A stretch of 50,097 nucleotides of DNA from contig CAJUSR010000027.1 in NCBI GenBank assembly GCA_910588855.1, positions 1 through 50,097 of the forward strand. Direction: 5' to 3'. Both the position numbers and the translations under genes were made by a program. The notes beneath the pieces were generated by a model. It had not been told where the DNA came from. It was given only the letters and a program-made list of their open reading frames with translations, and did no database searches. Positions 1 through 8,320 of this stretch are shown here, in pieces. Each line of letters opens with the position of its first letter. Position 1 is the first letter of the stretch. This DNA is from an uncultured Kineothrix sp. (lineage in GTDB: Bacteria; Bacillota; Clostridia; Lachnospirales; Lachnospiraceae).

Positions 1-1
1 C

Positions 2-88
2 GAGGCAGCCGAAACTGTCTCGCTAATAAAGTCTAACTTTAAGGGGTCACCTCAACCGCCTAAAGTAAGGATGCTTATTTTTTCATAA
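2..88 (+). other. possible 3' end of an upstream ORF
   Basis: One frame is open from the window edge to a TAA at 86-88 and would give about 28 C-terminal residues. No motif is recognisable and the stretch could equally be part of a structured transcript that ends at the terminator at 153-182. Bases 89-152 show nothing else I can name. Confidence 0.2.
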
Positions 89-152
89 CATTTTTTACTG
101 AGGGCAAATCGGAACCCGTGTCCGATAAGCTCTCTGAGTAGATTATACACCG

Positions 153-182
153 GAGCCACTTGTTTTTCAAGTGGCTCTTTTT
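153..182 (+). terminator. Rho-independent terminator
   Basis: A perfect 10-bp stem (GAGCCACTTG at 153-162 with CAAGTGGCTC at 168-177), a 5-base T loop and a T5 tract. It ends a plus-strand transcript that enters from outside the window. Confidence 0.85.
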
Positions 183-184
183 GC

Positions 185-445
185 CATATGGGATTCGGGT
201 GTCAAAAGGTCTTCCCGGCAGTGCCGCTTGGCATATGGCACAAAAAATTTGTGCCGCAAAACTTGTTTTGCTATTGTACGGAGCATTCCGATGAGCCTCT
301 TAAGGCGAAAATCGTGTTCAGCATTGGCTTCCACGATTTTAGAGTCTCCTCTCCATCGTACAAAAGCCACTTGCACAATATTCTTTTGTGCAATCTGCCA
401 AGCGGCACTGCCGGGAAGACCTTTTGACACCCGAATCCATATAGG
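185..445. repeat. long palindromic (MITE-like) element, family A
   Basis: Two perfect 43-bp inverted arms lie at 191-233 and 396-438 and begin with GGATTCGGGTGTCAAAAGG. Between them are further inverted pairs (AAAATCGTG with CACGATTTT near 307-343). The short ORFs on both strands here only reflect the palindrome. The element begins directly after the T-tract of the terminator at 153-182. Shorter relatives with the same core occur near 13136, 13550, 24742 and 35451. Confidence 0.8.
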
Positions 446-631
446 GAAGCCCTCCGCTTTAGTTTGGTTTGATGTTTATTATAATTATGTGGTATTACTC
501 CCAGTCCGGACGATTTAATAATTGAAAAATCCCCTTTCATATGGTAAATTTAGGGAAAATAGTTGAAAAATGGTAGAAATAAAAGAAAAATAGGTGTAAA
601 AGATATAATATTTGCATAGTAAGAAAGGGGT

Positions 632-1015
632 ATGGTTATAAAAATGAGGATTAAATTAGATGGGGAATTGTTTCTGGAAGAAGAAATGGAAGAGTTGATG
701 GACGAGCTGGAAAAAAGCGGGGTTACTATACAAGTAACGAAGAGAAGCAGGGCAGGCTGCAAAGGGGTGGAAGATACGGCTGAAATCATTTCCTGTATTG
801 CTATTGCTGCAAATGCATTTTTGCCAATCGTGGTTGATGTCATATATAGTTACATAAAAGGGCATAAGAAGGAAAGAGCGCTAATTGATATTGAACAGAA
901 GGAACCTGACGGGCAGCAGCGGAAAATTACTGTTTTTACAGATAAGGAAATTTCTTCGTTGGATATTCAGGCGAAAGAAAATGGGGATATCCATATTTTT
1001 GTTACAAAAGAATAA
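632..1015 (+). CDS. EACC1-like small partner of the CHAT protease
   Basis: A 127-residue protein with a charged N-terminal region (about 1-48), a hydrophobic segment at about 52-75 that could cross or dip into a membrane, then a short basic stretch and a beta-rich C-terminus. This layout resembles the effector-associated constant component EACC1 described beside CHAT/caspase-like effectors in predicted conflict systems; the match is from pattern memory, not a search. It sits 53 bp upstream of the TPR-CHAT gene in the same direction. GAAAGGGG at 622-629 is only 2 bases from ATG 632 and 14 from ATG 644, so either start is possible. A plausible -10 box TATAAT is at 604-609 without a good -35. 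Alternative: an unrelated small membrane-associated adaptor. Confidence 0.6.
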   Translation: MVIKMRIKLDGELFLEEEMEELMDELEKSGVTIQVTKRSRAGCKGVEDTAEIISCIAIAANAFLPIVVDVIYSYIKGHKKERALIDIEQKEPDGQQRKITVFTDKEISSLDIQAKENGDIHIFVTKE

Positions 1016-1068
1016 CATATTCCAATAGGCTTTTTTGAATGGGATTAGAGGGAGAGGGGAATTGGCGG

Positions 1069-3993
1069 ATGGATAAAGAATGCGTAAATGACCAACTAAT
1101 TGAACAATTTGAAGTGATAGGAGATATGCTGCAGTTGGTGGATGAATATCTGAGCCGGCACCAAACAGGCAAGGCCATTCAGATGATGTATGCGGTAAAT
1201 GCTGTGGCAGAAGGGATAAAAAAGTGGCCTGCCGTTATTTATTATACTTATATTTTTTGCTGGTGTGCTATTTTGGACCAGAAGGACAGGCATGAGGAAA
1301 TGCTGCAGCTAATTCATAATAGCCTCCAAAATATGGAGGAAATCCCAGACCTTGTATCAATCCGGTACAAATTGCTGTTGACAGAGTATAACGGGTGGAT
1401 GGGGCTTGGTAAACTGGATGAGTGCCTGAAAGTGACGGATAAGATTAGGGATTTGGTGAAGGCGGAACCGTCTCAGATTTATGGATGTACGAAAAATCTT
1501 TATAAGATGCGAGCGGAAATTTTGGATGAACAGGGGAAAAGGGAAGAGGCAATACAGAATTTCCAACAGTCTTTGATAGAATATGAAAAGGAGCAGAAGC
1601 AGGATATTTTTTGGGAAATTTCCTATTGGACAAGCTTGGGCTTAACTTACATTTATGGCTTACGTTACGATGAGGCGAAGAAGGCGCTGGAACGGGCAGG
1701 TATGTTGGCGGAAACGGTATCGGATGGCCGGGAAGAATATAATTATATTTTGATTCCTATATATTTAAATAAGGGATTGATCTATATGAGGCTGATGGAG
1801 TATGACAAAGCGGAATATTATCTTTTTGCATCGCTTAATTTATGCAAACACAAGGCGGGCGAGAACAGTGTTTTACGGGATGAATTAAGCATTATCATTA
1901 ATTTGGCTTGGCTGTATCTAAGCATGTGGCAGCATGAACGGGCGATTTATTATGCTCATATGGCTATGCAATGGATAAAAGAAATGTCGCATATTGGGGA
2001 GTGGGAAAATAACATAGAACTTTGCCAGATTTTGGCAATTGTATATGCCAGGCAGGGAGATGCGGAAGAAGGCCTGCGCTGGATTGATAAAGCAATTGCC
2101 TTGAAAAAGGAGGTTCCCTCCGTTTCTTTGTGCCGTTGCTTTTGCTTTAAGGGCATTATTTTGCGTCAGGTAGACAGGGAGGCTTCGCTGGCATTTCATC
2201 AGAAGGCGTTGGATATGATTTTCGAGCTGAAATTGGAGGATACGGATTTATTTTTATCGCTTTTGACAAATAAGATGAGGAGCGATGAACATGTACGGGC
2301 AGAAGATGTGGAAGCATTGAAAGCAGTGGTGGATAACGGTAATCTTCCGGATTCCTATTATAAAATAAACGCATATGTCGAAATTGTCCGGGGAAGCCTG
2401 GATATGAATCATTATGCAGATGCTTTTATTTATTCTGCACAGGGGATTGAAATTTATAAAAAGATGATGGCGGAAGTATTGCAGTATGGAAGTGCGGAAA
2501 ATCTGGTGAATTATAAAAAAGATGTCCGGCTGTTTTATGAGGTGATTTTCCTGGGGTTATTGGATGAAGTACAAGATTTGTCAACTATTCCCACGGATTC
2601 GCCTCTTCTTTTATGGATGCAAAATTATAAAATAGGGGATTATTATTTATTAAGGCTGATAAGGCAGCAGGTTGGGGAAGATGACATCAACAGGTATCAT
2701 TTGGTTTTGGAATTGAATTATTTGAATTATATGTCGGAGTTTCTTCATAAAAAACCGGAATTGGAATATAAGCATAAGCTTTTGCTGGAAAAGTCGGAGG
2801 CGGAATATTGGGGGCACAGGGAGAAAGAAGATGCCAAAATCATAGAAAATAAGGAAGAATCGAAAATATATGAAGGCTTTTGGTGTATGGATTATTATTG
2901 CCCGGAATATGAAATGTTCCGGGCTCATACGTCCGGCTTTGTCATTGTCTGGCAGTATGAGGAACCGGAAAAGAAAAGGATAATAAAAATCGGGGATGTT
3001 GCACTAGTGAAGGAAAGTATTCAGAAACTGCGCGATGCGGTGGTGAGGGATGTTTCCACCCAGATGCAGGAGCAGAGGTTATATCAGCTTTTGTTGGAGC
3101 CGGTTATCAAAGAACTGCCTGATTTTAGGGAAGCCCGTCGGTTTATCATATGCCCGGACGGGGTGCTTGCCCTGGTTCCTTTTGAAATATTATTGGGCAT
3201 GGAAAACAGAGTTTTGTATACTCCTTTTATGGATTTACTATGTGAGGAAAGAATCCAGGATGGGGGAAGGGCTGTAGTAGGAGGCAGCCCGACGCTCACA
3301 GAAGGGAATCCTTTTGGATTGTTCCCGCTGCAATATTCGGAAGAGGAATGCAGCAGAGCAATAACGGCGCTGCGGTCTGCCGGATATGAGGTGGAGGCCC
3401 TTTCAGGGAATGGGGAAAGCGGCAATATCCCTTTTTCTAAGGAAGAATTTCTCAAATGTATAGAAAAGGAGCCGGCTTCTATTATACATGTGTCGAGTCA
3501 TGGCTTTTATAAAGAAGAGGAAAATATGCCTGTTTTTACAGGGGACCGTGAAGAGGTGGACAATCCGTATAGAAGATGCGGAATTATAATGAATGATTGC
3601 CTGGAGGGGGAAGAGTATTGTTTTGCAAAATCCGTAGTATCCGGCGAGGATATTTTACGGTTGGGTTTGAAAAATACGAAGCTGGTTATTTTGTCCACAT
3701 GCGTTTCCGGTCTGGGGAGCGCAGCCAGCGGGGAATGGCTGACAGGGCTGCAAAGGGCGTTCTTGACAGCGGGTGCAGAGAATATGATTGTTTCTTTGTG
3801 GGAAGTGGAAGAAGAATCGACAGCAGTTCTAATGAGCTATTTTTATGATTATGTAAAAAAAGATATGCCTTTTGATATGGCCCTTTGGCAGGCGAAAAAG
3901 GACTTGATCCGGTATCAGGGCGGAATATACGGCACTCCTTTTTATTGGGCGGGGTTTATCTACATCGGACGGATAGAAAGGATAAAAATATAG
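1069..3993 (+). CDS. TPR-CHAT domain protease
   Basis: About 974 residues: a long helical N-terminal half with tetratricopeptide-type repeats (roughly residues 10-480), a linker, and a C-terminal CHAT (caspase HetF associated with TPRs) peptidase domain from about residue 660. The expected His-Cys dyad is visible: His in IHVSSHGF (residue 811 from this start) and Cys in LSTCVSG (residue 878), followed by the family's ALW-like region (VSLWEVEEEST). CHAT proteins are caspase-like cysteine peptidases that usually cleave a partner after a trigger bound by the repeats. I chose ATG 1069 because AGGGAGAGGGG lies 10 bases upstream; the longer ATG 1039 has no ribosome site. It forms a module with the small gene at 632-1015 and ends in its own terminator. 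The trigger and substrate are unknown. Confidence 0.88.
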   Translation: MDKECVNDQLIEQFEVIGDMLQLVDEYLSRHQTGKAIQMMYAVNAVAEGIKKWPAVIYYTYIFCWCAILDQKDRHEEMLQLIHNSLQNMEEIPDLVSIRYKLLLTEYNGWMGLGKLDECLKVTDKIRDLVKAEPSQIYGCTKNLYKMRAEILDEQGKREEAIQNFQQSLIEYEKEQKQDIFWEISYWTSLGLTYIYGLRYDEAKKALERAGMLAETVSDGREEYNYILIPIYLNKGLIYMRLMEYDKAEYYLFASLNLCKHKAGENSVLRDELSIIINLAWLYLSMWQHERAIYYAHMAMQWIKEMSHIGEWENNIELCQILAIVYARQGDAEEGLRWIDKAIALKKEVPSVSLCRCFCFKGIILRQVDREASLAFHQKALDMIFELKLEDTDLFLSLLTNKMRSDEHVRAEDVEALKAVVDNGNLPDSYYKINAYVEIVRGSLDMNHYADAFIYSAQGIEIYKKMMAEVLQYGSAENLVNYKKDVRLFYEVIFLGLLDEVQDLSTIPTDSPLLLWMQNYKIGDYYLLRLIRQQVGEDDINRYHLVLELNYLNYMSEFLHKKPELEYKHKLLLEKSEAEYWGHREKEDAKIIENKEESKIYEGFWCMDYYCPEYEMFRAHTSGFVIVWQYEEPEKKRIIKIGDVALVKESIQKLRDAVVRDVSTQMQEQRLYQLLLEPVIKELPDFREARRFIICPDGVLALVPFEILLGMENRVLYTPFMDLLCEERIQDGGRAVVGGSPTLTEGNPFGLFPLQYSEEECSRAITALRSAGYEVEALSGNGESGNIPFSKEEFLKCIEKEPASIIHVSSHGFYKEEENMPVFTGDREEVDNPYRRCGIIMNDCLEGEEYCFAKSVVSGEDILRLGLKNTKLVILSTCVSGLGSAASGEWLTGLQRAFLTAGAENMIVSLWEVEEESTAVLMSYFYDYVKKDMPFDMALWQAKKDLIRYQGGIYGTPFYWAGFIYIGRIERIKI

Positions 3994-4027
3994 ATTGACA
4001 GAAAATGACAAATGTTTTATATTTAAT

Positions 4028-4054
4028 GGAAGAACATTTGTTCTTCCTCTTTTT
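4028..4054 (+). terminator. Rho-independent terminator after the CHAT gene
   Basis: GGAAGAAC / GTTCTTCC stem with a 4-base loop, followed by TCTTTTT. It separates the CHAT module from the transporter operon. Confidence 0.8.
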
Positions 4055-4083
4055 GAGGATTCTTAAGAATAGAGGAAAAGTGC

Positions 4084-4719
4084 ATGCAGATTCTACAAAT
4101 ATTATGGGACAGGAGGGATTTTTTCCTAACTTGCCTGTTAGAACATATCCGGATATCTTTTACAGCAGTGGCCTGCGCAGGGGTATTGGGGATTTTAACA
4201 GGGATTTTTATCAGCAGACACAAAAGGGCTGCGGGTATTGTGCTTGGGATTATCAATATAATTTACACGATTCCGTCCATTTCCCTTTTGGGGTTTTTAA
4301 TTCCGTTTACCGGGATTGGCAATAAGACGGCAGTGATAGCGCTGACAGTATATGGGCTGCTTCCGATTGTAAGGAATACGTATACGGGTTTGGTAAATGT
4401 GGATGCCAGCATTTTAGAAGTGGCAGAAGGGCTTGGTGCGGACAAGCGGCAGATGCTTTTGGGCATCCGGCTACCGCTGGCGCTTCCGGTGATTATAAGC
4501 GGTTTCCGCAATATGGTGGTTATGATTATTGCTATGGGAGGCATTGCTTCTTTTATAGGGGCCGGCGGCCTTGGGGCTGCTATTTACCGGGGGATAACTA
4601 CTTACAATATGACGCTGACAGCGGCAGGCTCCCTGTTGATTGCAATGTTTGCCCTACTGAGCGATTGGCTGCTTTCTAAGGCGGAAAAAGCGGCAGGCAG
4701 GAGGTATGGCATTGAATAA
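4084..4719 (+). CDS. opuCB: osmoprotectant ABC transporter permease (OpuCB/OpuCD-like)
   Basis: A 211-residue membrane permease of the binding-protein-dependent transport type, with about five hydrophobic helices and the EAA cytoplasmic loop (EVAEGLGADKRQMLLGIRLP). It would carry glycine betaine, choline or a similar compatible solute together with the ATPase and binding protein downstream. AGAGGAAAAG just upstream supports ATG 4084. The stop overlaps the ATPase start by 14 bases, indicating translational coupling. Classical OpuC has two permeases; only one is present here, so it probably works as a homodimer. The exact solute is not readable from the sequence. Confidence 0.85.
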   Translation: MQILQILWDRRDFFLTCLLEHIRISFTAVACAGVLGILTGIFISRHKRAAGIVLGIINIIYTIPSISLLGFLIPFTGIGNKTAVIALTVYGLLPIVRNTYTGLVNVDASILEVAEGLGADKRQMLLGIRLPLALPVIISGFRNMVVMIIAMGGIASFIGAGGLGAAIYRGITTYNMTLTAAGSLLIAMFALLSDWLLSKAEKAAGRRYGIE

Positions 4720-5437
4720 AGTGATAGAAATACGGAATTGTTCTGCAGCATATGGGGAAAATAAAGTATTGGACAGCATAACCTTATCCATAGAAAAAGG
4801 TGAGTTCATTGTGATAATTGGCCCTTCCGGCTGTGGGAAGACCACCCTTTTAAAAATGATAAATGGGCTTGTGGTTCCGTCAAAAGGGGAGGTGGCGGTA
4901 AACGGTGTACTTTTGTCGGACAGCGATTTGGTGGCGGCGCGCAGGCATATCGGCTATGCCGTACAAGGTGCCAAGTTGTTTCCCCATTTGACGGTGGAGG
5001 AAAATATTTGTTATGTGCCCGGGCTGGAAAAGAAAATGCCGGCGGATGAAAGAAGAAAGCTGGCTTGCCGGATGCTGGAAATGGTACAGCTTCCGGAAGA
5101 CATTGCCGGCCGTTTTCCGAGGCAATTGTCAGGCGGACAGAAACAAAGGGTGGGGATTGCCAGGGCAATTGCCGCAAAACCGGATATACTATTGATGGAC
5201 GAGCCGTTTGGGGCAGTAGATGAGATTACACGGAAAGGGCTGCAGGAGGAATTGCTTGCCTTACAGCAAAAAACAGGGATGACAATTGTTTTTATTACTC
5301 ATGATATCGGGGAAGCCTTTAAGCTGGGAAGCCGCATTTTGATTATGAAAGACGGCTGTATCTGGCAGGAAGGGTCAAAAGGACAGCTTTTGGAAGCACC
5401 AAGGGATGAATTTGTAAAAAAGCTGCTGGATAGATAG
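4706..5437 (+). CDS. opuCA: osmoprotectant ABC transporter ATPase (OpuCA-like, without CBS domains)
   Basis: A 243-residue ABC ATPase with Walker A GPSGCGKTT (residues 39-47), signature LSGGQKQRVGIARA, Walker B ILLMDEPFGAVD and the switch His in ITHD. It powers uptake through the permease at 4084-4719. Typical OpuCA/OpuAA ATPases are near 380 residues because of two C-terminal CBS domains that sense ionic strength; this one stops right after the nucleotide-binding domain, so that gating layer is missing. It overlaps the permease gene by 14 bases. Confidence 0.87.
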   Translation: MALNKVIEIRNCSAAYGENKVLDSITLSIEKGEFIVIIGPSGCGKTTLLKMINGLVVPSKGEVAVNGVLLSDSDLVAARRHIGYAVQGAKLFPHLTVEENICYVPGLEKKMPADERRKLACRMLEMVQLPEDIAGRFPRQLSGGQKQRVGIARAIAAKPDILLMDEPFGAVDEITRKGLQEELLALQQKTGMTIVFITHDIGEAFKLGSRILIMKDGCIWQEGSKGQLLEAPRDEFVKKLLDR

Positions 5438-5634
5438 TAGATGCAGGGATGGCATAAAATGTGGGCATTCCCAAACCGGATTGGAAATGCTGCAAATATT
5501 GCGCCTGCTGCCCAAAGCCCACAGGCTGAGGGGGAGGCATGGGGATTAGAATGCCGATTAGGGGTTTTGTGCCGGAGCGTCACAAATAAGCCCTGATGAA
5601 CCCATCGAATAAACGCTCCAGAATGGAGATTGAC
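5438..5634. other. intergenic stretch with hairpin repeat E1 (5574-5629)
   Basis: About 200 bases separate the ATPase from the binding-protein gene. A short ATG-initiated frame from 5441 has no ribosome site and is not called. At 5574-5629 there is a hairpin unit, GGAGCGT at 5574-5580 pairing with ACGCTCC at 5613-5619, followed by GAATGGAGAT. A close copy lies at 11042-11103, covering the last codons of xylB. The unit's final GGAG supplies the ribosome site for the next gene. Confidence 0.6.
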
Positions 5635-6552
5635 ATGAAACATATTAAAAAAGGGATATTAGGGTTAGTGATAATAGGTATGCTTTTTGGCTTGTGTGCC
5701 TGCGGAGAAAAAGGAACAATTAAAATTGCGTCGAAGCCGATGACGGAGCAATATATTTTAACGGAAATATTGGCGCAACTGATTGAGGCGGAAACGGATT
5801 ATAAGGTAGAAATTACGAAAGGCGTCGGCGGCGGTACGACCAATATCCATCCTGCGCTGGTGGAGGGTGAATTTGATTTATATCCGGAATATACGAGGAC
5901 GGCTTGGCTGAATGTCCTGAAAAAGGAAGAAATGGAAAAGGATGATGACAAGCTATATGCCAGCCTGCAGGAAGAGTACGATGGGATGGGATTGACCTGG
6001 ATTGGCTTGTATGGATTTTCCAATACGTATGGGCTTGCAATGAAAGAAGAGACAGTGGAACAATACGGATTATCTACGTATTCAGATTTGGCAGCAGCTT
6101 CCGGGGAACTGGTTTTTGGCGGAAACCCGGATTATATAGAATTGGAAACCGGATTCCCAAGGCTGTGCGAAGCATATCATATGACATTTAAAGATACCGT
6201 TCAGATGGAAATCGCATTAAAGTATGAGGCATTGAAAAACGGGGAAGTGGATGTGATTAATGCATTTACTACGGATGCGCAGCTTGCGGCCAATGATTTG
6301 GTACTGCTTACCGATGATAATGTATTCTTTGAAACTTTTGATGCGGGTACCATTGTCAGAAAAGATACATTGGAGAAATTCCCGAAACTGCAAGGGGTAT
6401 TGGAAAAAATGAATGGTCTGATTTCCGAGGATGAAATGCAGCAGATGAATTATGAAGTGGAAGTGAATGGAAGAGAAGACAAGGAAGTAGCAAGGCAGTT
6501 TTTGGAAGGTAAGGGATTGGTGGGTGCAAAATCCAAAACGGAAGGGGATTGA
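5635..6552 (+). CDS. opuCC: osmoprotectant-binding lipoprotein (OpuCC-like)
   Basis: A 305-residue substrate-binding lipoprotein of the glycine betaine/OsmF type. It has a basic n-region, a hydrophobic core and a lipobox LCAC with the lipidated Cys at residue 23. The early segment KIASKPMTEQYILTEI and the GGGTTNIHPAL and DLYPEYT motifs are typical of choline/betaine-binding OpuC proteins. It delivers ligand to the permease and ATPase upstream. GGAG 6 bases before ATG 5635 fixes the start; the upstream in-frame ATG at 5596 lies inside repeat E1 and has no ribosome site. A weak 7-bp stem with a T-run (6543-6571) may end the operon. Confidence 0.88.
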   Translation: MKHIKKGILGLVIIGMLFGLCACGEKGTIKIASKPMTEQYILTEILAQLIEAETDYKVEITKGVGGGTTNIHPALVEGEFDLYPEYTRTAWLNVLKKEEMEKDDDKLYASLQEEYDGMGLTWIGLYGFSNTYGLAMKEETVEQYGLSTYSDLAAASGELVFGGNPDYIELETGFPRLCEAYHMTFKDTVQMEIALKYEALKNGEVDVINAFTTDAQLAANDLVLLTDDNVFFETFDAGTIVRKDTLEKFPKLQGVLEKMNGLISEDEMQQMNYEVEVNGREDKEVARQFLEGKGLVGAKSKTEGD

Positions 6553-6609
6553 AAATAAGAAACTCCCCTTTTTCGTCATAATTTGCTGTTTTTTTGACAC
6601 AGTTGGAGA

Positions 6610-6638
6610 TTGAACTGGATTCTGTGCTTTGTTATAAT
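6610..6638 (+). promoter_or_regulatory. sigma-A promoter of the chemoreceptor gene
   Basis: TTGAAC at 6610-6615, a 17-bp spacer and a perfect TATAAT at 6633-6638. Confidence 0.75.
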
Positions 6639-6686
6639 TATTGATATAATAGAATAATAATGCAAAAAGAGGAGCATGACATAATT

Positions 6687-8195
6687 ATGAAAGCACATAA
6701 AAAAATGTTGAATGAACAGGAATTTATGAACGGGAGAATGCTTATCGGTTACGGAATAACAGTGGCGGTATTATTTGCCGCTTATCTGGTGGAACTGTTG
6801 AAAGGGAACAGGACTCCTGGCTATGTAGCGGTATTTTCCGCATTCCTTTTGATACCGTTTCTTTTTACTTTTTTCATTTATCGGAGAGAGAAAGGGTCGC
6901 GGGCGATAAGGGTGACAGCGGCGATAGGATATGGAATATTATATGCTTTTGTATTGTGGACTAGTGTAAGTATACTTTCATTTGTGTATATTATTCCTAT
7001 GTTAGTCATTTTTTCCCTGTATCAGGATAGGAAACTGGCGATGGGGACAGGAATTTTGACGCTTGCCACCAACATTGTTTTTATTGCAATCAATGTCATG
7101 AGAGGGGTTACGAAAGATGATATCGTAAATTATGAGATTGAAGTAGCGGTTATCTTGATGGTAGTGGGATATTCTTATATGGTTTCCAGAACTTTGGACA
7201 GTATATCCTCACAGAAAATACAGATTATTGAAGAGGAAAAAGAAAAGGCGGCGGAGATTCTGGATAAAATAGTGGGGGCAGTCAGTCATTTGAGCGTCAA
7301 TATTGCGGATATTACGGAAGAATCAAAGCAAATAGCAGAACAGGGGAAAGGCAGTAAAACGGCGGTAGGGGATATCGTCGTGGGAACCAATGAGCTGGCG
7401 GGGACGATTCAAAACCAATTGCGTATGACAGACAATATCAACCATTGGGTTTTGGCCACACAGCAATCGGCAATGGATATCCAGGATAAATTTGTAGGAA
7501 CGGGGAAAGCGGCAGAAAAAGGGAATCAGGATATGCATGAGCTTGGAAAAATTTCTCTTCTGAGCAGGGAAGCAGGCCATGAAGTGGATGGAACGATGGG
7601 CGGTTTGATGAAAAGGACTGCAGAAGCGAAAGAAATCCTTGGCATGATTGAGGAGGTGACCAGCCAGACTACATTGTTGGCTTTAAATGCCAGCATTGAA
7701 GCGGCGCATGCAGGGGAGGCAGGAAAAGGGTTTGCGGTGGTGGCCGATGAGATTAAGAAGCTGGCGGAGCAGACAACGGAGGCTACGGATAATATTTCCA
7801 AAATATTTCTGGAGCTGCAAAATCAGGCGGATAAAGCAGGAAGCAGTGTAGGTAGACTGATTCGGACAAATGAAAAGCAGACGGAGCTTGTGGAGAAAGT
7901 GAAGGAGGCTTTTGACAGGATAAAAAACGATATTGATGAAGTGAGCCGGAGTATGGAGATTCAGCATACCGATATGGAGAGGGTGGTAGAGAGCAACGGG
8001 GAAATTGGAAGGAGCGTGGAAAGCCTGAGTGCATTCAGCGAAGAACTGCTTGCCAATGCGGAAAATACACAGAATATGGCAGATAAAACAGTGGCAGGAA
8101 CCGTTAATATTTCGGGGCTGCTTGCCGGTGTGGTGGAAGAGATAGACAGGTTGCAGGGGATTATTGATGATTCCGGGAATGCCCATAGAGGGTAA
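6687..8195 (+). CDS. methyl-accepting chemotaxis protein with multi-helix membrane sensor
   Basis: About 502 residues. The N-terminal 180 residues contain roughly six hydrophobic helices and no extracellular ligand-binding domain; the rest is the long coiled coil of a chemotaxis signalling domain, with the conserved hairpin tip around EEVTSQTTLLALNASIEAA and GEAGKGFAVVADEIKKLAEQ. It should relay a membrane or cytoplasmic signal to CheW/CheA. AGAGGAG at 6668-6674 favours ATG 6687, although ATG 6660 is in frame. It has its own promoter and stands alone. Confidence 0.88.
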   Translation: MKAHKKMLNEQEFMNGRMLIGYGITVAVLFAAYLVELLKGNRTPGYVAVFSAFLLIPFLFTFFIYRREKGSRAIRVTAAIGYGILYAFVLWTSVSILSFVYIIPMLVIFSLYQDRKLAMGTGILTLATNIVFIAINVMRGVTKDDIVNYEIEVAVILMVVGYSYMVSRTLDSISSQKIQIIEEEKEKAAEILDKIVGAVSHLSVNIADITEESKQIAEQGKGSKTAVGDIVVGTNELAGTIQNQLRMTDNINHWVLATQQSAMDIQDKFVGTGKAAEKGNQDMHELGKISLLSREAGHEVDGTMGGLMKRTAEAKEILGMIEEVTSQTTLLALNASIEAAHAGEAGKGFAVVADEIKKLAEQTTEATDNISKIFLELQNQADKAGSSVGRLIRTNEKQTELVEKVKEAFDRIKNDIDEVSRSMEIQHTDMERVVESNGEIGRSVESLSAFSEELLANAENTQNMADKTVAGTVNISGLLAGVVEEIDRLQGIIDDSGNAHRG

Positions 8196-8320
8196 AAAAT
8201 ATACATACATAGATAGATTTGCCCATAATTGATATTTTACTATTGATTTAAAGTATGGTTTAAGTATTACAATAGGTTATAGATTTTAAGAATGTCAAAT
8301 CAGGAAAGAGAGGTATTTGT

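Noticed and set aside
1..152. 3' end of a known structured RNA such as tmRNA, 6S or RNase P RNA
   Set aside because: The terminator is clear, but none of the conserved core motifs of these RNAs could be recognised in the 150 bases available.
167..540. Four or five overlapping ORFs of 79-115 codons on both strands
   Set aside because: They lie across a perfect palindrome (arms 191-233 and 396-438) and a terminator, have no ribosome sites, and translate the same repeat on both strands.
5441..5593. 50-codon plus-strand frame after the ATPase gene
   Set aside because: No ribosome site, runs into hairpin repeat E1 and shows no domain.
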